Part shown: piece after piece, positions 14,834 to 22,569 of the stretch
Layout of the letters: each line of letters opens with the position of its first letter
Numbering within the stretch: position 1 is the first letter of the stretch
Assembly: GCA_025966215.1 (NCBI GenBank)
Contig: JAOPVM010000463.1
Span: 1-25,122, forward strand
Origin: Klenkia sp.
GTDB taxonomy: Bacteria; Actinomycetota; Actinomycetes; Mycobacteriales; Geodermatophilaceae
Reading direction: 5' to 3'
DNA: 25,122 nucleotides
Made by a program: the position numbers and the translations under genes
The notes under the pieces: model-generated
Seen by the model: the letters and a program-made list of their open reading frames with translations, nothing else
Told to the model about the DNA's origin: nothing
Database searches by the model: none

Positions 14834-15828
14834 CGGGGGGTCTCCTGGTTCTCGAGGCCGGGCTCGGCGTCCTCGGCGGATCGACCCGTGAGGGTGAGGA
14901 ACACGTCGTCGAGGTCGGGCCGGCGGAGCCCGACGTCGAGCACCTCCACGCCGCTGCCCTCCAGCCGGCGCAACGCGTCGGCCAGGGTGGCGGCTCCGCC
15001 GGTGACCGGGAGGGTGAGCCGCCGGGTCTGGGCGTCGCGCCGCGGCTCCTCCAGGGCCAGCGGGCGCAGCAGCTCCGCGGCCCGGACCAGGCCCTCGACC
15101 GAGCCGGCGGTCAGCTCCAGCCGCTCGCCGCCGACCTGGGCCTTGAGCTCGTCGGCGGTGCCGCGGGCGATGACCTTGCCCCGGTCGATGACCACCATCG
15201 CGTCGGCGAGCCGGTCGGCCTCCTCCAGGTACTGGGTGGTGAGCAGGATCGTCGTCCCGTCGCTGACCAGGTCGGCGATGAACTCCCACATGCCCAGCCG
15301 GCTGCGCGGGTCGAGCCCCGTCGTGGGCTCGTCCAGGAAGAGCACCCGCGGCCGGGCGATGAGGCTGGCGGCGATGTCGAGCCGGCGCCGCATGCCCCCG
15401 GAGTAGGTCTTGGCCGGGCGGCGGGCTGCCTCGGACAGGTCGAAGCGGTCCAGCAGCGCGGTCGCCCGGGTCCGGGCCTCCTTCTTGCCCAGCCGGTAGA
15501 GCCGCCCCACCATCTCGAGGTTCTCCTCGCCGGTGAGGTACTCGTCGACCGCGGCGTACTGCCCGGTCAGCCCGATCACCCCGCGCACCTGGGCGGCCTG
15601 CGTGGCCACGTCCAGCCCGGCCACGGTGGCCCGACCACCGTCGGCCTGCAGCAGCGTGGACAGGATCCGCACCACGGTGGTCTTCCCGGCGCCGTTGGGA
15701 CCGAGCAGGCCCAGCACGGTGCCCTCCGGGACGGTCAGGTCGACGCCGTCCAGGGCGGTGAAGTCACCGAACCGCTTGACCAGACCCTCGACGACGACGG
15801 CGTTGCCGCCGGTGGCTGCTGTGCTCAT
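14830..15828 (-). CDS. ABC exporter ATPase (DrrA-like)
   Basis: The 332-residue ATPase has Walker A GPNGAGKT (43-50), Q-loop Q90, signature YSGGM (142-146), Walker B VLFLDE (162-167) and D-loop GLDP. The C-terminal 90 or so residues end in the DrrA-type motif RRPDLDDVFLTLTG. The family powers export of drugs, lipids or antibiotics through an ABC-2 permease, here the gene that overlaps its stop by 4 nt. The ATG at 15828 has no Shine-Dalgarno sequence but a -10 box 7 nt upstream, so it is probably translated from a leaderless message. An operon with the permease and possibly the M3 peptidase is likely. Confidence 0.95.
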   Translation of the reverse strand: MSTAATGGNAVVVEGLVKRFGDFTALDGVDLTVPEGTVLGLLGPNGAGKTTVVRILSTLLQADGGRATVAGLDVATQAAQVRGVIGLTGQYAAVDEYLTGEENLEMVGRLYRLGKKEARTRATALLDRFDLSEAARRPAKTYSGGMRRRLDIAASLIARPRVLFLDEPTTGLDPRSRLGMWEFIADLVSDGTTILLTTQYLEEADRLADAMVVIDRGKVIARGTADELKAQVGGERLELTAGSVEGLVRAAELLRPLALEEPRRDAQTRRLTLPVTGGAATLADALRRLEGSGVEVLDVGLRRPDLDDVFLTLTGRSAEDAEPGLENQETPR

Positions 15829-15835
15829 GACCTGG

Positions 15836-15841
15836 ACCGTA
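15836..15841 (-). promoter_or_regulatory. Predicted -10 element for the ABC exporter, leaderless
   Basis: On the minus strand TACGGT ends 7 nt before ATG 15828. The spacing puts the first transcribed base at the start codon. Confidence 0.6.
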
Positions 15842-15889
15842 GGGCCGGGTACCGACAGAACCGCTGCACGGCGACGTCCTCACCTCCCG

Positions 15890-15908
15890 GCACCCCCGGA
15901 CGGGGTGC
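15890..15908 (-). terminator. Possible terminator after ilvA
   Basis: GCACCCC (15890-15896) pairs with GGGGTGC (15902-15908) around a 5-nt loop, about 50 nt downstream of the ilvA stop and upstream of the ABC promoter. There is no T-tract, so the call is tentative. Confidence 0.35.
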
Positions 15909-15959
15909 TCCCGACGGTGCAGACCCCCCGGGGCGGGCGAACTCATCGGTCCCGGGCGG

Positions 15960-17183
15960 TCAGCTCCCCGCGACGGTGTAGCCGGCCCGGCCGAGGGCGG
16001 CCACGACCTCCTGGGCGTGGTCGGGGCCCCTGGTCTCCAGGACCACCGCGATCTCCACGTCCCCCAGGTCCAGCTGCGCCGTCGTCCGCTCGTGCTCCAC
16101 GGACAGCACGTTCGCCGACACCGCCGCCAGTTCGCGCAGCAGCGCGGCCAGCGAGCCCGGCCGGTCGGGCACCCGGACCCGCAGCGAGAGATAGCGCTGG
16201 GCCGCCGCCATGCCGTGCTGGACCACCTTGAGCATCAGCACCGGGTCGATGTTGCCCCCCGACACCACCGCCACCACCGGCGCCTCGAAGGCACCGGGGT
16301 CGGCGAGCACGGCGGCGACCGCGGCCACCCCGGCGGGTTCGACGACGAGCTTGGCCCGCTCCAGGCAGAACAGCAGCGCGCGCGACAGCTGGGCCTCGGT
16401 GACCGTGAGGACCTCGTCGACCAGGCCGGCGACGTGGGCCAGCGTCAGGTCTCCCGGGGCCGCGACGGCGATCCCGTCGGCCATGGTGGTCATCGCCGTC
16501 AGCGGCACCGGGACCCCGGCGGCCAGCGAGGCCGGGAACGCGGCGGCGGCCGCAGCCTGCACGGCCACCACCCGCACGTCGGGACGACGGGCCTTCACCA
16601 CCGCGGCGATGCCCGAGACCAGTCCCCCGCCGCCGGTGCAGACCACGACGGTGGCGACCTCGGGGCACTGCTCGAGGACCTCGAGGCCCACCGTGCCCTG
16701 CCCGGCGATCACGTCCGGGTGGTCGAAGGGGTGGATGAACACCGACCCGGTCTCCCGGGCGTACTCCACGGCCGCGGCGAGCGGCTCGGTGAGCGAGTCG
16801 CCCAGCTGGTGCACCGCGGCGCCGTACCCCCGGGTGGCGGCGAGCTTGGGCAGCGGGGCCGTCTCGGGCATGAAGACCGTGGCCTCGGCGCCCAGCTCGC
16901 GGGCGGCCAGCGCCACTCCCTGGGCGTGGTTGCCGGCGCTGGCAGCCACCACCCCCCGGGCCCGTTCGGCGTCGGTGAGCCGGGCGATCCGGGTGTAGGC
17001 GCCGCGGATCTTGAACGAGCCCGTGCGCTGCAGGTTCTCGCACTTGAGCCAGACCGGCCCGCCGACGCGTCCGGCCAGCGCCCGGGAGTGCTCCAGCGGG
17101 GTGCGCCGCACGACCCCGGCCAGCAGCCGGGCAGCGGACTCGACGTCGGCGCCGGAGACCAGGGGTACCGCGGGTTCGGTCAC
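15960..17183 (-). CDS. ilvA: Threonine ammonia-lyase
   Basis: The 407-residue PLP enzyme deaminates threonine to 2-oxobutanoate, the first step toward isoleucine. The PLP-binding lysine is K58 in TGSFKIRGA, followed by SAGNHAQG (82-89) and a glycine-rich phosphate loop TGGGGLVSG. A C-terminal ACT-type regulatory domain (about 325-407, YLSLRVRVPDRPGSLAALL) suggests allosteric control by amino acids. The length matches actinobacterial single-ACT enzymes, not the longer two-ACT E. coli IlvA. The start is GTG 17183; CAGGAT 6 nt upstream may be a weak -10, so the mRNA may be leaderless. It is divergent from the MoxR operon. Confidence 0.93.
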   Translation of the reverse strand: MTEPAVPLVSGADVESAARLLAGVVRRTPLEHSRALAGRVGGPVWLKCENLQRTGSFKIRGAYTRIARLTDAERARGVVAASAGNHAQGVALAARELGAEATVFMPETAPLPKLAATRGYGAAVHQLGDSLTEPLAAAVEYARETGSVFIHPFDHPDVIAGQGTVGLEVLEQCPEVATVVVCTGGGGLVSGIAAVVKARRPDVRVVAVQAAAAAAFPASLAAGVPVPLTAMTTMADGIAVAAPGDLTLAHVAGLVDEVLTVTEAQLSRALLFCLERAKLVVEPAGVAAVAAVLADPGAFEAPVVAVVSGGNIDPVLMLKVVQHGMAAAQRYLSLRVRVPDRPGSLAALLRELAAVSANVLSVEHERTTAQLDLGDVEIAVVLETRGPDHAQEVVAALGRAGYTVAGS

Positions 17184-17242
17184 ACCCCGATCCTGACAGG
17201 CACCGCCCCGGCCGACGCCTCCCGGATGTCACACCCCCGTCG

Positions 17243-17248
17243 TACCGT
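17243..17248 (+). promoter_or_regulatory. Predicted -10 element of the MoxR operon, leaderless
   Basis: TACCGT ends 7 nt before GTG 17256. It overlaps an alternative in-frame GTG at 17247, which argues for 17256 as the true start. Confidence 0.55.
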
Positions 17249-17255
17249 GGACGAG

Positions 17256-18701
17256 GTGACGCAGACCCCTGCTCCTCCTGCCCCCACGACCCTCGGCGAG
17301 CTGCGTGACGGCGGCGCCACCCCCGTCGGCGTCAAGGCCGAGATCCGCACCAACCTGCTCGCCCGCCTGGCTGCCGGTGAGCCCTCCCTGCCGGGCATCG
17401 TCGGGTTCGAGGACACCGTCGTCCCCGAGGTCGAGCGCGCCCTCATCGCCGGCCACGACCTGGTCCTGCTCGGCGAGCGCGGCCAGGGCAAGACCCGGCT
17501 CATCCGCACCCTGGTGGGTCTGCTCGACGAGTGGACCCCCGTGCTGGCCGGCAGCGAGCTCAACGAGCACCCGCTGGCCCCGGTCAGCGTGTGGGGCCTG
17601 CGCCAGGTCACCGAGCACGGCGATGCCACCCCGGTCGGCTGGCTGCACCGCAGCGACCGGTTCGGGGAGAAGCTGGCCACCCCCGACACCAGCGTCGGTG
17701 ACCTGATCGGCGACGTCGACCCGATCAAGGTGGCCGAGGGCCGCACCCTGGGCGACCCGGAGACGGTGCACTACGGCCTCGTGCCGCGCACCAACCGCGG
17801 CATCTTCAGCATCAACGAGCTGCCCGACCTCGCCGAGCGGATCCAGGTCGCGCTGCTCAACGTGCTGGAGGAACGGGACATCCAGATCCGCGGCTACCGG
17901 GTGCGGCTGCCGCTGGACCTGCTGCTGGTCGCCTCCGCCAACCCAGAGGACTACACCAACCGCGGGCGGATCATCACCCCGCTCAAGGACCGGTTCGGCG
18001 CCGAGGTCCGCACGCACTACCCGATCGAGCTCGCCGACGAGATCCGGCTGCTGCACCAGGAGGCGAACACCTCCTGGGGCCTGGCCGGCGCCGGCCTGGA
18101 CGCGCCGCTCGTGCCCGAGCACCTCGTGGAGATCATGGCCCGCTTCACCCGGCTGGTCCGCGAGTCCAGCCACGTCGACCAGCGGTCGGGGGTCAGCGCC
18201 CGGTTCGCCATCGCCGGCCTGGAGACCATCGCCGCCTCCGCCGTCCGCCGGGCCGCCGTCGCCGGGGAGACCCGCCCGGTCGCCCGGGTGGTCGACCTGC
18301 CCAGCGTGGTCCCCGCCAGCCGGGGCAAGGTCGAGTTCGCCGACGCCAGCTCCGACCCCGAGGACGAGCGCGAGCTGGAGGTGCTCGAGCACCTGCTCCG
18401 GCAGGCCACCGCGCAGACCTTCCGGGCCCGCTGCGGCGGGCTGGACCTCACCGGTCTGCAGGAGCACTTCACCGGCGGCGAGGTCGTGGAGTCCGGTGAC
18501 CTCGTCTCGGCCCCGGAGCTGATGGGCCAGGTCGGAACCGTCCCCAACCTGGCGCAGCTGCTGGGCCGGCTCGGGGTGCCCGAGGGCGAGGAGTCCGCCG
18601 AACAGGCAGCCGCCGCCGTCGAGTTCGCGCTCGAGGGTCTGTGGCTGACCCGCCGGTTGGCCAAGGACACCGACGGCAACCGCACGGTCTACGGGGCCTG
18701 A
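17256..18701 (+). CDS. MoxR-type AAA+ ATPase
   Basis: The 481-residue ATPase has Walker A GERGQGKT (73-80) in the context HDLVLLGERGQGKTRLIRTL, a Walker B-like segment GIFSINELPDL, and the sensor and helix-2-insert region ASANPEDYTNRGRIITPLKDRF typical of MoxR/Mg-chelatase-I proteins. Such ATPases act with a VWA-domain partner, encoded directly downstream, to remodel or insert metal or cofactors into client proteins. It is the apparent counterpart of M. tuberculosis Rv0958, which carries a magnesium-chelatase annotation; real chelatase activity is unlikely since no tetrapyrrole gene is nearby. The stop is 2 nt before the next start. The client is unknown. Confidence 0.92.
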   Translation: MTQTPAPPAPTTLGELRDGGATPVGVKAEIRTNLLARLAAGEPSLPGIVGFEDTVVPEVERALIAGHDLVLLGERGQGKTRLIRTLVGLLDEWTPVLAGSELNEHPLAPVSVWGLRQVTEHGDATPVGWLHRSDRFGEKLATPDTSVGDLIGDVDPIKVAEGRTLGDPETVHYGLVPRTNRGIFSINELPDLAERIQVALLNVLEERDIQIRGYRVRLPLDLLLVASANPEDYTNRGRIITPLKDRFGAEVRTHYPIELADEIRLLHQEANTSWGLAGAGLDAPLVPEHLVEIMARFTRLVRESSHVDQRSGVSARFAIAGLETIAASAVRRAAVAGETRPVARVVDLPSVVPASRGKVEFADASSDPEDERELEVLEHLLRQATAQTFRARCGGLDLTGLQEHFTGGEVVESGDLVSAPELMGQVGTVPNLAQLLGRLGVPEGEESAEQAAAAVEFALEGLWLTRRLAKDTDGNRTVYGA

Positions 18702-18703
18702 CC

Positions 18704-20698
18704 GTGCCCCGCGGACGGCGCGGCAGGGCCCGGTACGGCCGGTGGCGTGGCGGGCCCGACCCGCTGGCGCCGCCGTACGACCTGGGCAGTGCCGTCGACG
18801 AGATCGGCGACCAGGTGCTGGCCGGCAGCAGCGTGCGCGAGGCGCTGCGCGACCTGCTGCGCCGCGGCATGGACGGCCGGCGCGGCCTGGACGAGCTGCG
18901 CCGGTCGGTGCGCGACCGGCTGAAGCAGGCCCGGCAGGCCGGGCGGATGGACGGCACGCTGGAGGAGGTCCGCGAGCTGCTCGACCGGGCCCTGGAGGCC
19001 GAGCGGCGGGAGCTGTTCCCCGACCCGGACGACGCCGCCCGCTTGGCCGAGGCCGAGCTGGACGCACTGCCCGAGGACACCGCCGGCGCGGTGCGGGCGC
19101 TCAAGGACAGGCAGTGGCGCTCCACGGAGGCCCGCGAGGCCTACCAGCAGATCCAGGACCTGCTGCAGAAGGAGGTGCTGGACAGCCAGTTCCAGCACAT
19201 GAAGGCCGCACTGCAGCAGATGAACGCCGCCGGCGAGGACGGCACGCAGGCGGTCAAGGACATGGTCGCGGACCTCTCGGCGCTGCTCGACGCGCACAAC
19301 CGTGGCGAGGACACCGACCAGCAGTTCGCCGACTTCATGCGCAAGCACGGGCAGTTCTTCCCCGACGACCCGCAGACCGTGGACGAGCTGGTGGACTCCC
19401 TGGCCCGCCGGGCAGCGGCGCAGGAACGGATGATGGCCGGGCTGTCGCCCGAGCAGCGGGCCGAGCTGTCGGACCTGATGGGCCAGGCCATGCAGGACAT
19501 GGGCCTGGCCAGCGAGATGGCGCACCTGAACGACGCGCTCCGGCAGGCCCGCCCCGACCTGCCGTGGGGTCAGCGTGGTCAGGTGCCCGACGGCGAGCAG
19601 GGCCTCGGCATGGGCGACGCCACGACGGCGGTCGCCGAGCTCGCCGACCTCGAGGCGCTGAGCAGCCAGCTCTCCCAGGGCTACGCCGGGGCCAGCCTGG
19701 CCGACGTCGACGAGGAGCTGCTCGAGCAGGCACTCGGGCGTCCCGCTGTCGACGACCTGGTGGCCCTGCGCCAGATGGAGCGCGAGCTGGAGCGACAGGG
19801 GCACCTCAGCCGCACCGAGGGGAAGCTCGAGCTCTCCCCCAAGGCGGTCCGGCGGCTGGGCGCGACGGCGCTCCGGCGGGTGTTCGCCCAGCTGGACGCC
19901 ACCGGCCGGGGCGACCACGACGTCGCCGACGCCGGGGCCACCGGCGAGCTGACCGGCGCCTCCCGGGAGTGGCGGTTCGGCGACGAGCAGCCCCTCGACG
20001 TGGTGAAGACCGTCCGCAACGCGGTGCTGCGCTCGGCCGGCACCCCGCGGGCCGAGGACCAGCGGGCAGTGCGGATCGCGGTCGAGGACTTCGAGGTGGT
20101 GGAGACCGAGCGCCGGACCGGCGCCGCGGTCGCGCTGCTCGTCGACCTCTCCTACTCGATGGCGCTGCGGGGCACCTGGGGCGCGGCCAAGTCCACCGCG
20201 ATGGCGCTGCACTCCCTGGTCACCACCCGCTTCCCGCAGGACGCGATCGAGATCATCGGGTTCTCCTCCACTGCGCAGGTGCTGCGGCCCGAGGCGCTGG
20301 CCGAGCTCTCCGTGGACACCTTGCAGGGCACCAACCTGCAGCACGGGCTGATGCTGGCCCGTCGCTTCCTGGCCCGTCACCACGACGCCGAGCCGGTCGT
20401 GCTCGTGGTCACCGACGGCGAACCGACCGCGCACCTGGAGGCCGACGGGACGCCGTTCTTCTGCTGGCCGCCGATGCCGATGACCATCGCCAAGACCGTC
20501 GCCGAGGTGGAGCGGGTGGCCCGGTCCGGCGCCACGATGAACGTCTTCGCGCTGGACCCCGAGCCCTCGCTGGTGCACTTCGTCGAGGACATCGCCCAGC
20601 GCGCCGGCGGCCGGGTGTTCCTGCCCGACAGCGCACGCCTCGGCGAGTACGTGGTGTCCGACTACCTCAGGGCCCGGAGGGGGCGGCGGGCGCGGTGA
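18704..20698 (+). CDS. VWA-domain protein, partner of the MoxR ATPase
   Basis: The 664-residue protein starts at GTG 18704. The first 450 residues or so are helical and rich in Glu, Gln, Leu and Arg (for example QIQDLLQKEVLDSQFQHMKA), with no known catalytic motif. The C-terminal VWA domain has a complete MIDAS site: DLSYS (D481, S483, S485), T543 in GTNLQHG and D571 in VTDGEPT, so it should bind divalent metal and a client. No signal peptide or membrane helix is seen. Size and order match Rv0959, which follows Rv0958 in M. tuberculosis. The stop overlaps the GNAT start by 4 nt. Its role is inferred as client adaptor for the ATPase. Confidence 0.92.
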   Translation: MPRGRRGRARYGRWRGGPDPLAPPYDLGSAVDEIGDQVLAGSSVREALRDLLRRGMDGRRGLDELRRSVRDRLKQARQAGRMDGTLEEVRELLDRALEAERRELFPDPDDAARLAEAELDALPEDTAGAVRALKDRQWRSTEAREAYQQIQDLLQKEVLDSQFQHMKAALQQMNAAGEDGTQAVKDMVADLSALLDAHNRGEDTDQQFADFMRKHGQFFPDDPQTVDELVDSLARRAAAQERMMAGLSPEQRAELSDLMGQAMQDMGLASEMAHLNDALRQARPDLPWGQRGQVPDGEQGLGMGDATTAVAELADLEALSSQLSQGYAGASLADVDEELLEQALGRPAVDDLVALRQMERELERQGHLSRTEGKLELSPKAVRRLGATALRRVFAQLDATGRGDHDVADAGATGELTGASREWRFGDEQPLDVVKTVRNAVLRSAGTPRAEDQRAVRIAVEDFEVVETERRTGAAVALLVDLSYSMALRGTWGAAKSTAMALHSLVTTRFPQDAIEIIGFSSTAQVLRPEALAELSVDTLQGTNLQHGLMLARRFLARHHDAEPVVLVVTDGEPTAHLEADGTPFFCWPPMPMTIAKTVAEVERVARSGATMNVFALDPEPSLVHFVEDIAQRAGGRVFLPDSARLGEYVVSDYLRARRGRRAR

Positions 20699-21144
20699 CC
20701 GCACCGGCCGTGATCGAGCAGGTCGCTGCCGCCGCGACCCACCCGCTGCGGGCGGCGGTGCTGCGGCAGGGCCGTCCGGTGGAGATCGAGGGGGACGACG
20801 ACCCGACCACGCTGCACCTGGCCGCCCGGCTGCCCTCGGGAGAGGTGGTCGGCGTCGTCCGCCTCCACCCGCAGGCCTGTGCGTGGCGGCCGGCGCAGCG
20901 TCCCTGGCAGCTGCGGGCGATGGCCACCGACCCGACCGTGCGGGGCACGGGGGCCGGGCGGGCACTGGTCAGCGACGCGCTGGCCCGGCTCGCCGCCGCA
21001 GGCGCCGACCTGGTGTGGTGCGAGGCCCGCGTGACGGCGGTCGGCTTCTACCAGCGGCTGGGCTTCGTCGTCGTCACCGACGAGTTCGAGGTGCCGATGG
21101 TGGGCCCCCACCACGGGATGGTGGTGGGCCTGCCGGTCAGCTGA
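20695..21144 (+). CDS. GNAT family N-acetyltransferase
   Basis: The 149-residue protein starts at GTG 20695 inside the VWA stop (GTGA overlap). It has the acetyl-CoA pyrophosphate loop DPTVRGTGAGRALV, followed by the C-terminal GNAT elements LVWCEARVTAVGFYQRLGF and VVTDEFEV. It is close to the ElaA-like branch of small GNATs. The acceptor is unknown. Translational coupling to the MoxR/VWA pair suggests joint function, for example modifying the same client, but this is inference. Its last 8 nt overlap the end of the convergent DUF2252 gene. Confidence 0.88.
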   Translation: MTAPAVIEQVAAAATHPLRAAVLRQGRPVEIEGDDDPTTLHLAARLPSGEVVGVVRLHPQACAWRPAQRPWQLRAMATDPTVRGTGAGRALVSDALARLAAAGADLVWCEARVTAVGFYQRLGFVVVTDEFEVPMVGPHHGMVVGLPVS

Positions 21145-22489
21145 GCGGGTGGTCCCCGCTGGAGCTGATCCCCGGGATCTCCCCGGCGCGGAAGGCGTCG
21201 ACGAACGAGCGGTGGTCGGCACGGGCCTGCGCGGCGTAGGCGTGCGCGAACGCGGTGAGGTCGGCGATGAGCTCCTCCTGCCGGTCGCCCACCATCGTCA
21301 GGACCGCGTCCTCGACCTGCAGGTCGACGGCCGCGTGGTCGGCATCGGCGTCCCCGATGCAGTGGATCTTGGCGGTGGCCCGGCCCAGCTGAGCGACCAC
21401 CGGGGCGATCTCGTCGGGCTCGGTCAGCTCCTCCCAGTCCAGGTCCTCCTCGTAGGGCGAGAGCTCGGAGACCAGGAAGCCGACGCCGCGGATGACGGTG
21501 TGCCCCAGGAACGGTGAGGCGTGGGACTGCATGGCCCGCTGGGCGGCGACCGTGCGCTCGCCCTCGTGCTGGAAGAGCGCCCGCACCTCGGGGTCGGTGA
21601 CGATCCGGCTCGGCGCGGCCTGGGCGGCCTGCTTCAGCGACAGCACGACGTCGTTCTCCAGCGCCTGGTCGTAGCCCTCCAGCAGCACCGTGTAGGCGGG
21701 CAGCCCGGCGCTGCCGATGCCGAAGCCGCCGGTCCCCACGACGTCCTTCACGTCGTAGGCGACCTCCCGGCGGCGCTTGGACTGCGGCACCGTCTCCCGG
21801 TAGGCGGCGACCGCGGCCAGCACCTCGGCGCGCTCGTCACCCTCGAGCCGGCGGTGGCGGGACGTGTCGGCGAAGCGGCGCTGGTGGTCCTCGACCACGG
21901 TGAGCCGGTCCAGCAGGGAGATGCGGGTCTGCTCGGCCGTCGCGAGCACCAGGTCGAGCACCGCCCCGCTGGTGTTGTGCCGGTCCAGGGTGAACTCGCG
22001 GTCCTCGGAGGTCGCAGCGAACAGCCGCACCTGGTCGAGGTATGCCTCCAGGTAGACCCGCAGCAGGACGCTGATCGCGTCGTCGGACAACGCCTTGCGC
22101 CAGGCCAGCAGGGCGAAGCTGGCGCAGAAGCGCCGCAGGTCCCAGGACAGGTGGCCGAGGTAGGACTCGTCGAAGTCGTTGACGTCGAAGACGATGCGTC
22201 CCGAGCCGTCCATGTAGCTGCCGAAGTTCGCGGCGTGCAGGTCGCCGTGGATCCACGTGCGCGACGTCTGCTCGTCACTCCACCGGTCCTCGGCGTCTGC
22301 CAGGTCGGCGTAGAACAGACAGGCCGACCCGCGGTAGAAGGCGAAGGGGTCGGCAGCCATCTTGCGGAACTTGGTCCGGAATGCGTCGGCGTCGCTGGCC
22401 ATCAGGTCGGCGAAGGCGTCGACGAGGACGGCCACGATCTGGGCGCGCCGTGCGTCGTCGACGACGGGGGCGGACGTCTCCTGGGTCAC
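21137..22489 (-). CDS. DUF2252 family protein with kinase-like fold
   Basis: The 450-residue protein has the DUF2252 core: WIHGDLHAANFG (H81, D83, N88), then VFDVNDFDES with D102, D105 and D107. The HGD-x4-N and D-x-D-type motifs resemble those of aminoglycoside phosphotransferase and protein-kinase-like folds, implying nucleotide binding, but the activity of the family is not established. A long helical C-terminal part follows (about 290-450), ending GISSSGDHPLS. GTG 22489 is preceded by a TACGGT -10 box 7 nt upstream, so it is probably leaderless; more upstream in-frame codons lack family similarity. Genes of this family are scattered widely in actinobacteria. Confidence 0.9.
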   Translation of the reverse strand: MTQETSAPVVDDARRAQIVAVLVDAFADLMASDADAFRTKFRKMAADPFAFYRGSACLFYADLADAEDRWSDEQTSRTWIHGDLHAANFGSYMDGSGRIVFDVNDFDESYLGHLSWDLRRFCASFALLAWRKALSDDAISVLLRVYLEAYLDQVRLFAATSEDREFTLDRHNTSGAVLDLVLATAEQTRISLLDRLTVVEDHQRRFADTSRHRRLEGDERAEVLAAVAAYRETVPQSKRRREVAYDVKDVVGTGGFGIGSAGLPAYTVLLEGYDQALENDVVLSLKQAAQAAPSRIVTDPEVRALFQHEGERTVAAQRAMQSHASPFLGHTVIRGVGFLVSELSPYEEDLDWEELTEPDEIAPVVAQLGRATAKIHCIGDADADHAAVDLQVEDAVLTMVGDRQEELIADLTAFAHAYAAQARADHRSFVDAFRAGEIPGISSSGDHPLS

Positions 22490-22496
22490 GACCCCC

Positions 22497-22502
22497 ACCG
22501 TA
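22497..22502 (-). promoter_or_regulatory. Predicted -10 element for DUF2252, leaderless
   Basis: On the minus strand TACGGT ends 7 nt before GTG 22489, the same hexamer and spacing as at the ABC ATPase. Confidence 0.6.
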
Positions 22503-22527
22503 GGGGAGGTGGGCTGGGGGCGACGGC

Positions 22528-22533
22528 TAGCCT
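22528..22533 (+). promoter_or_regulatory. Predicted -10 element for the SGNH hydrolase
   Basis: TAGCCT lies 37 nt upstream of the GTG. In contrast to the divergent gene, a good ribosome site (GGAGG, 22560-22564, 5 nt before the start) is present, so this message has a short leader. Confidence 0.45.
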
Positions 22534-22569
22534 GCAGGTCAGGACGACGACGAGGGACCGGAGGACGAC

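Noticed and set aside
18689..20965. A 758-codon minus-strand frame
   Set aside because: It is the mirror of the VWA gene; only the plus-strand frame has MIDAS motifs and correct spacing to its neighbours.
17256..21144. MoxR/VWA/GNAT as an anti-phage defence system
   Set aside because: No nuclease, toxin or other effector and no other defence or mobile gene is nearby, and the first two genes have counterparts in mycobacteria, which fits a housekeeping role better.
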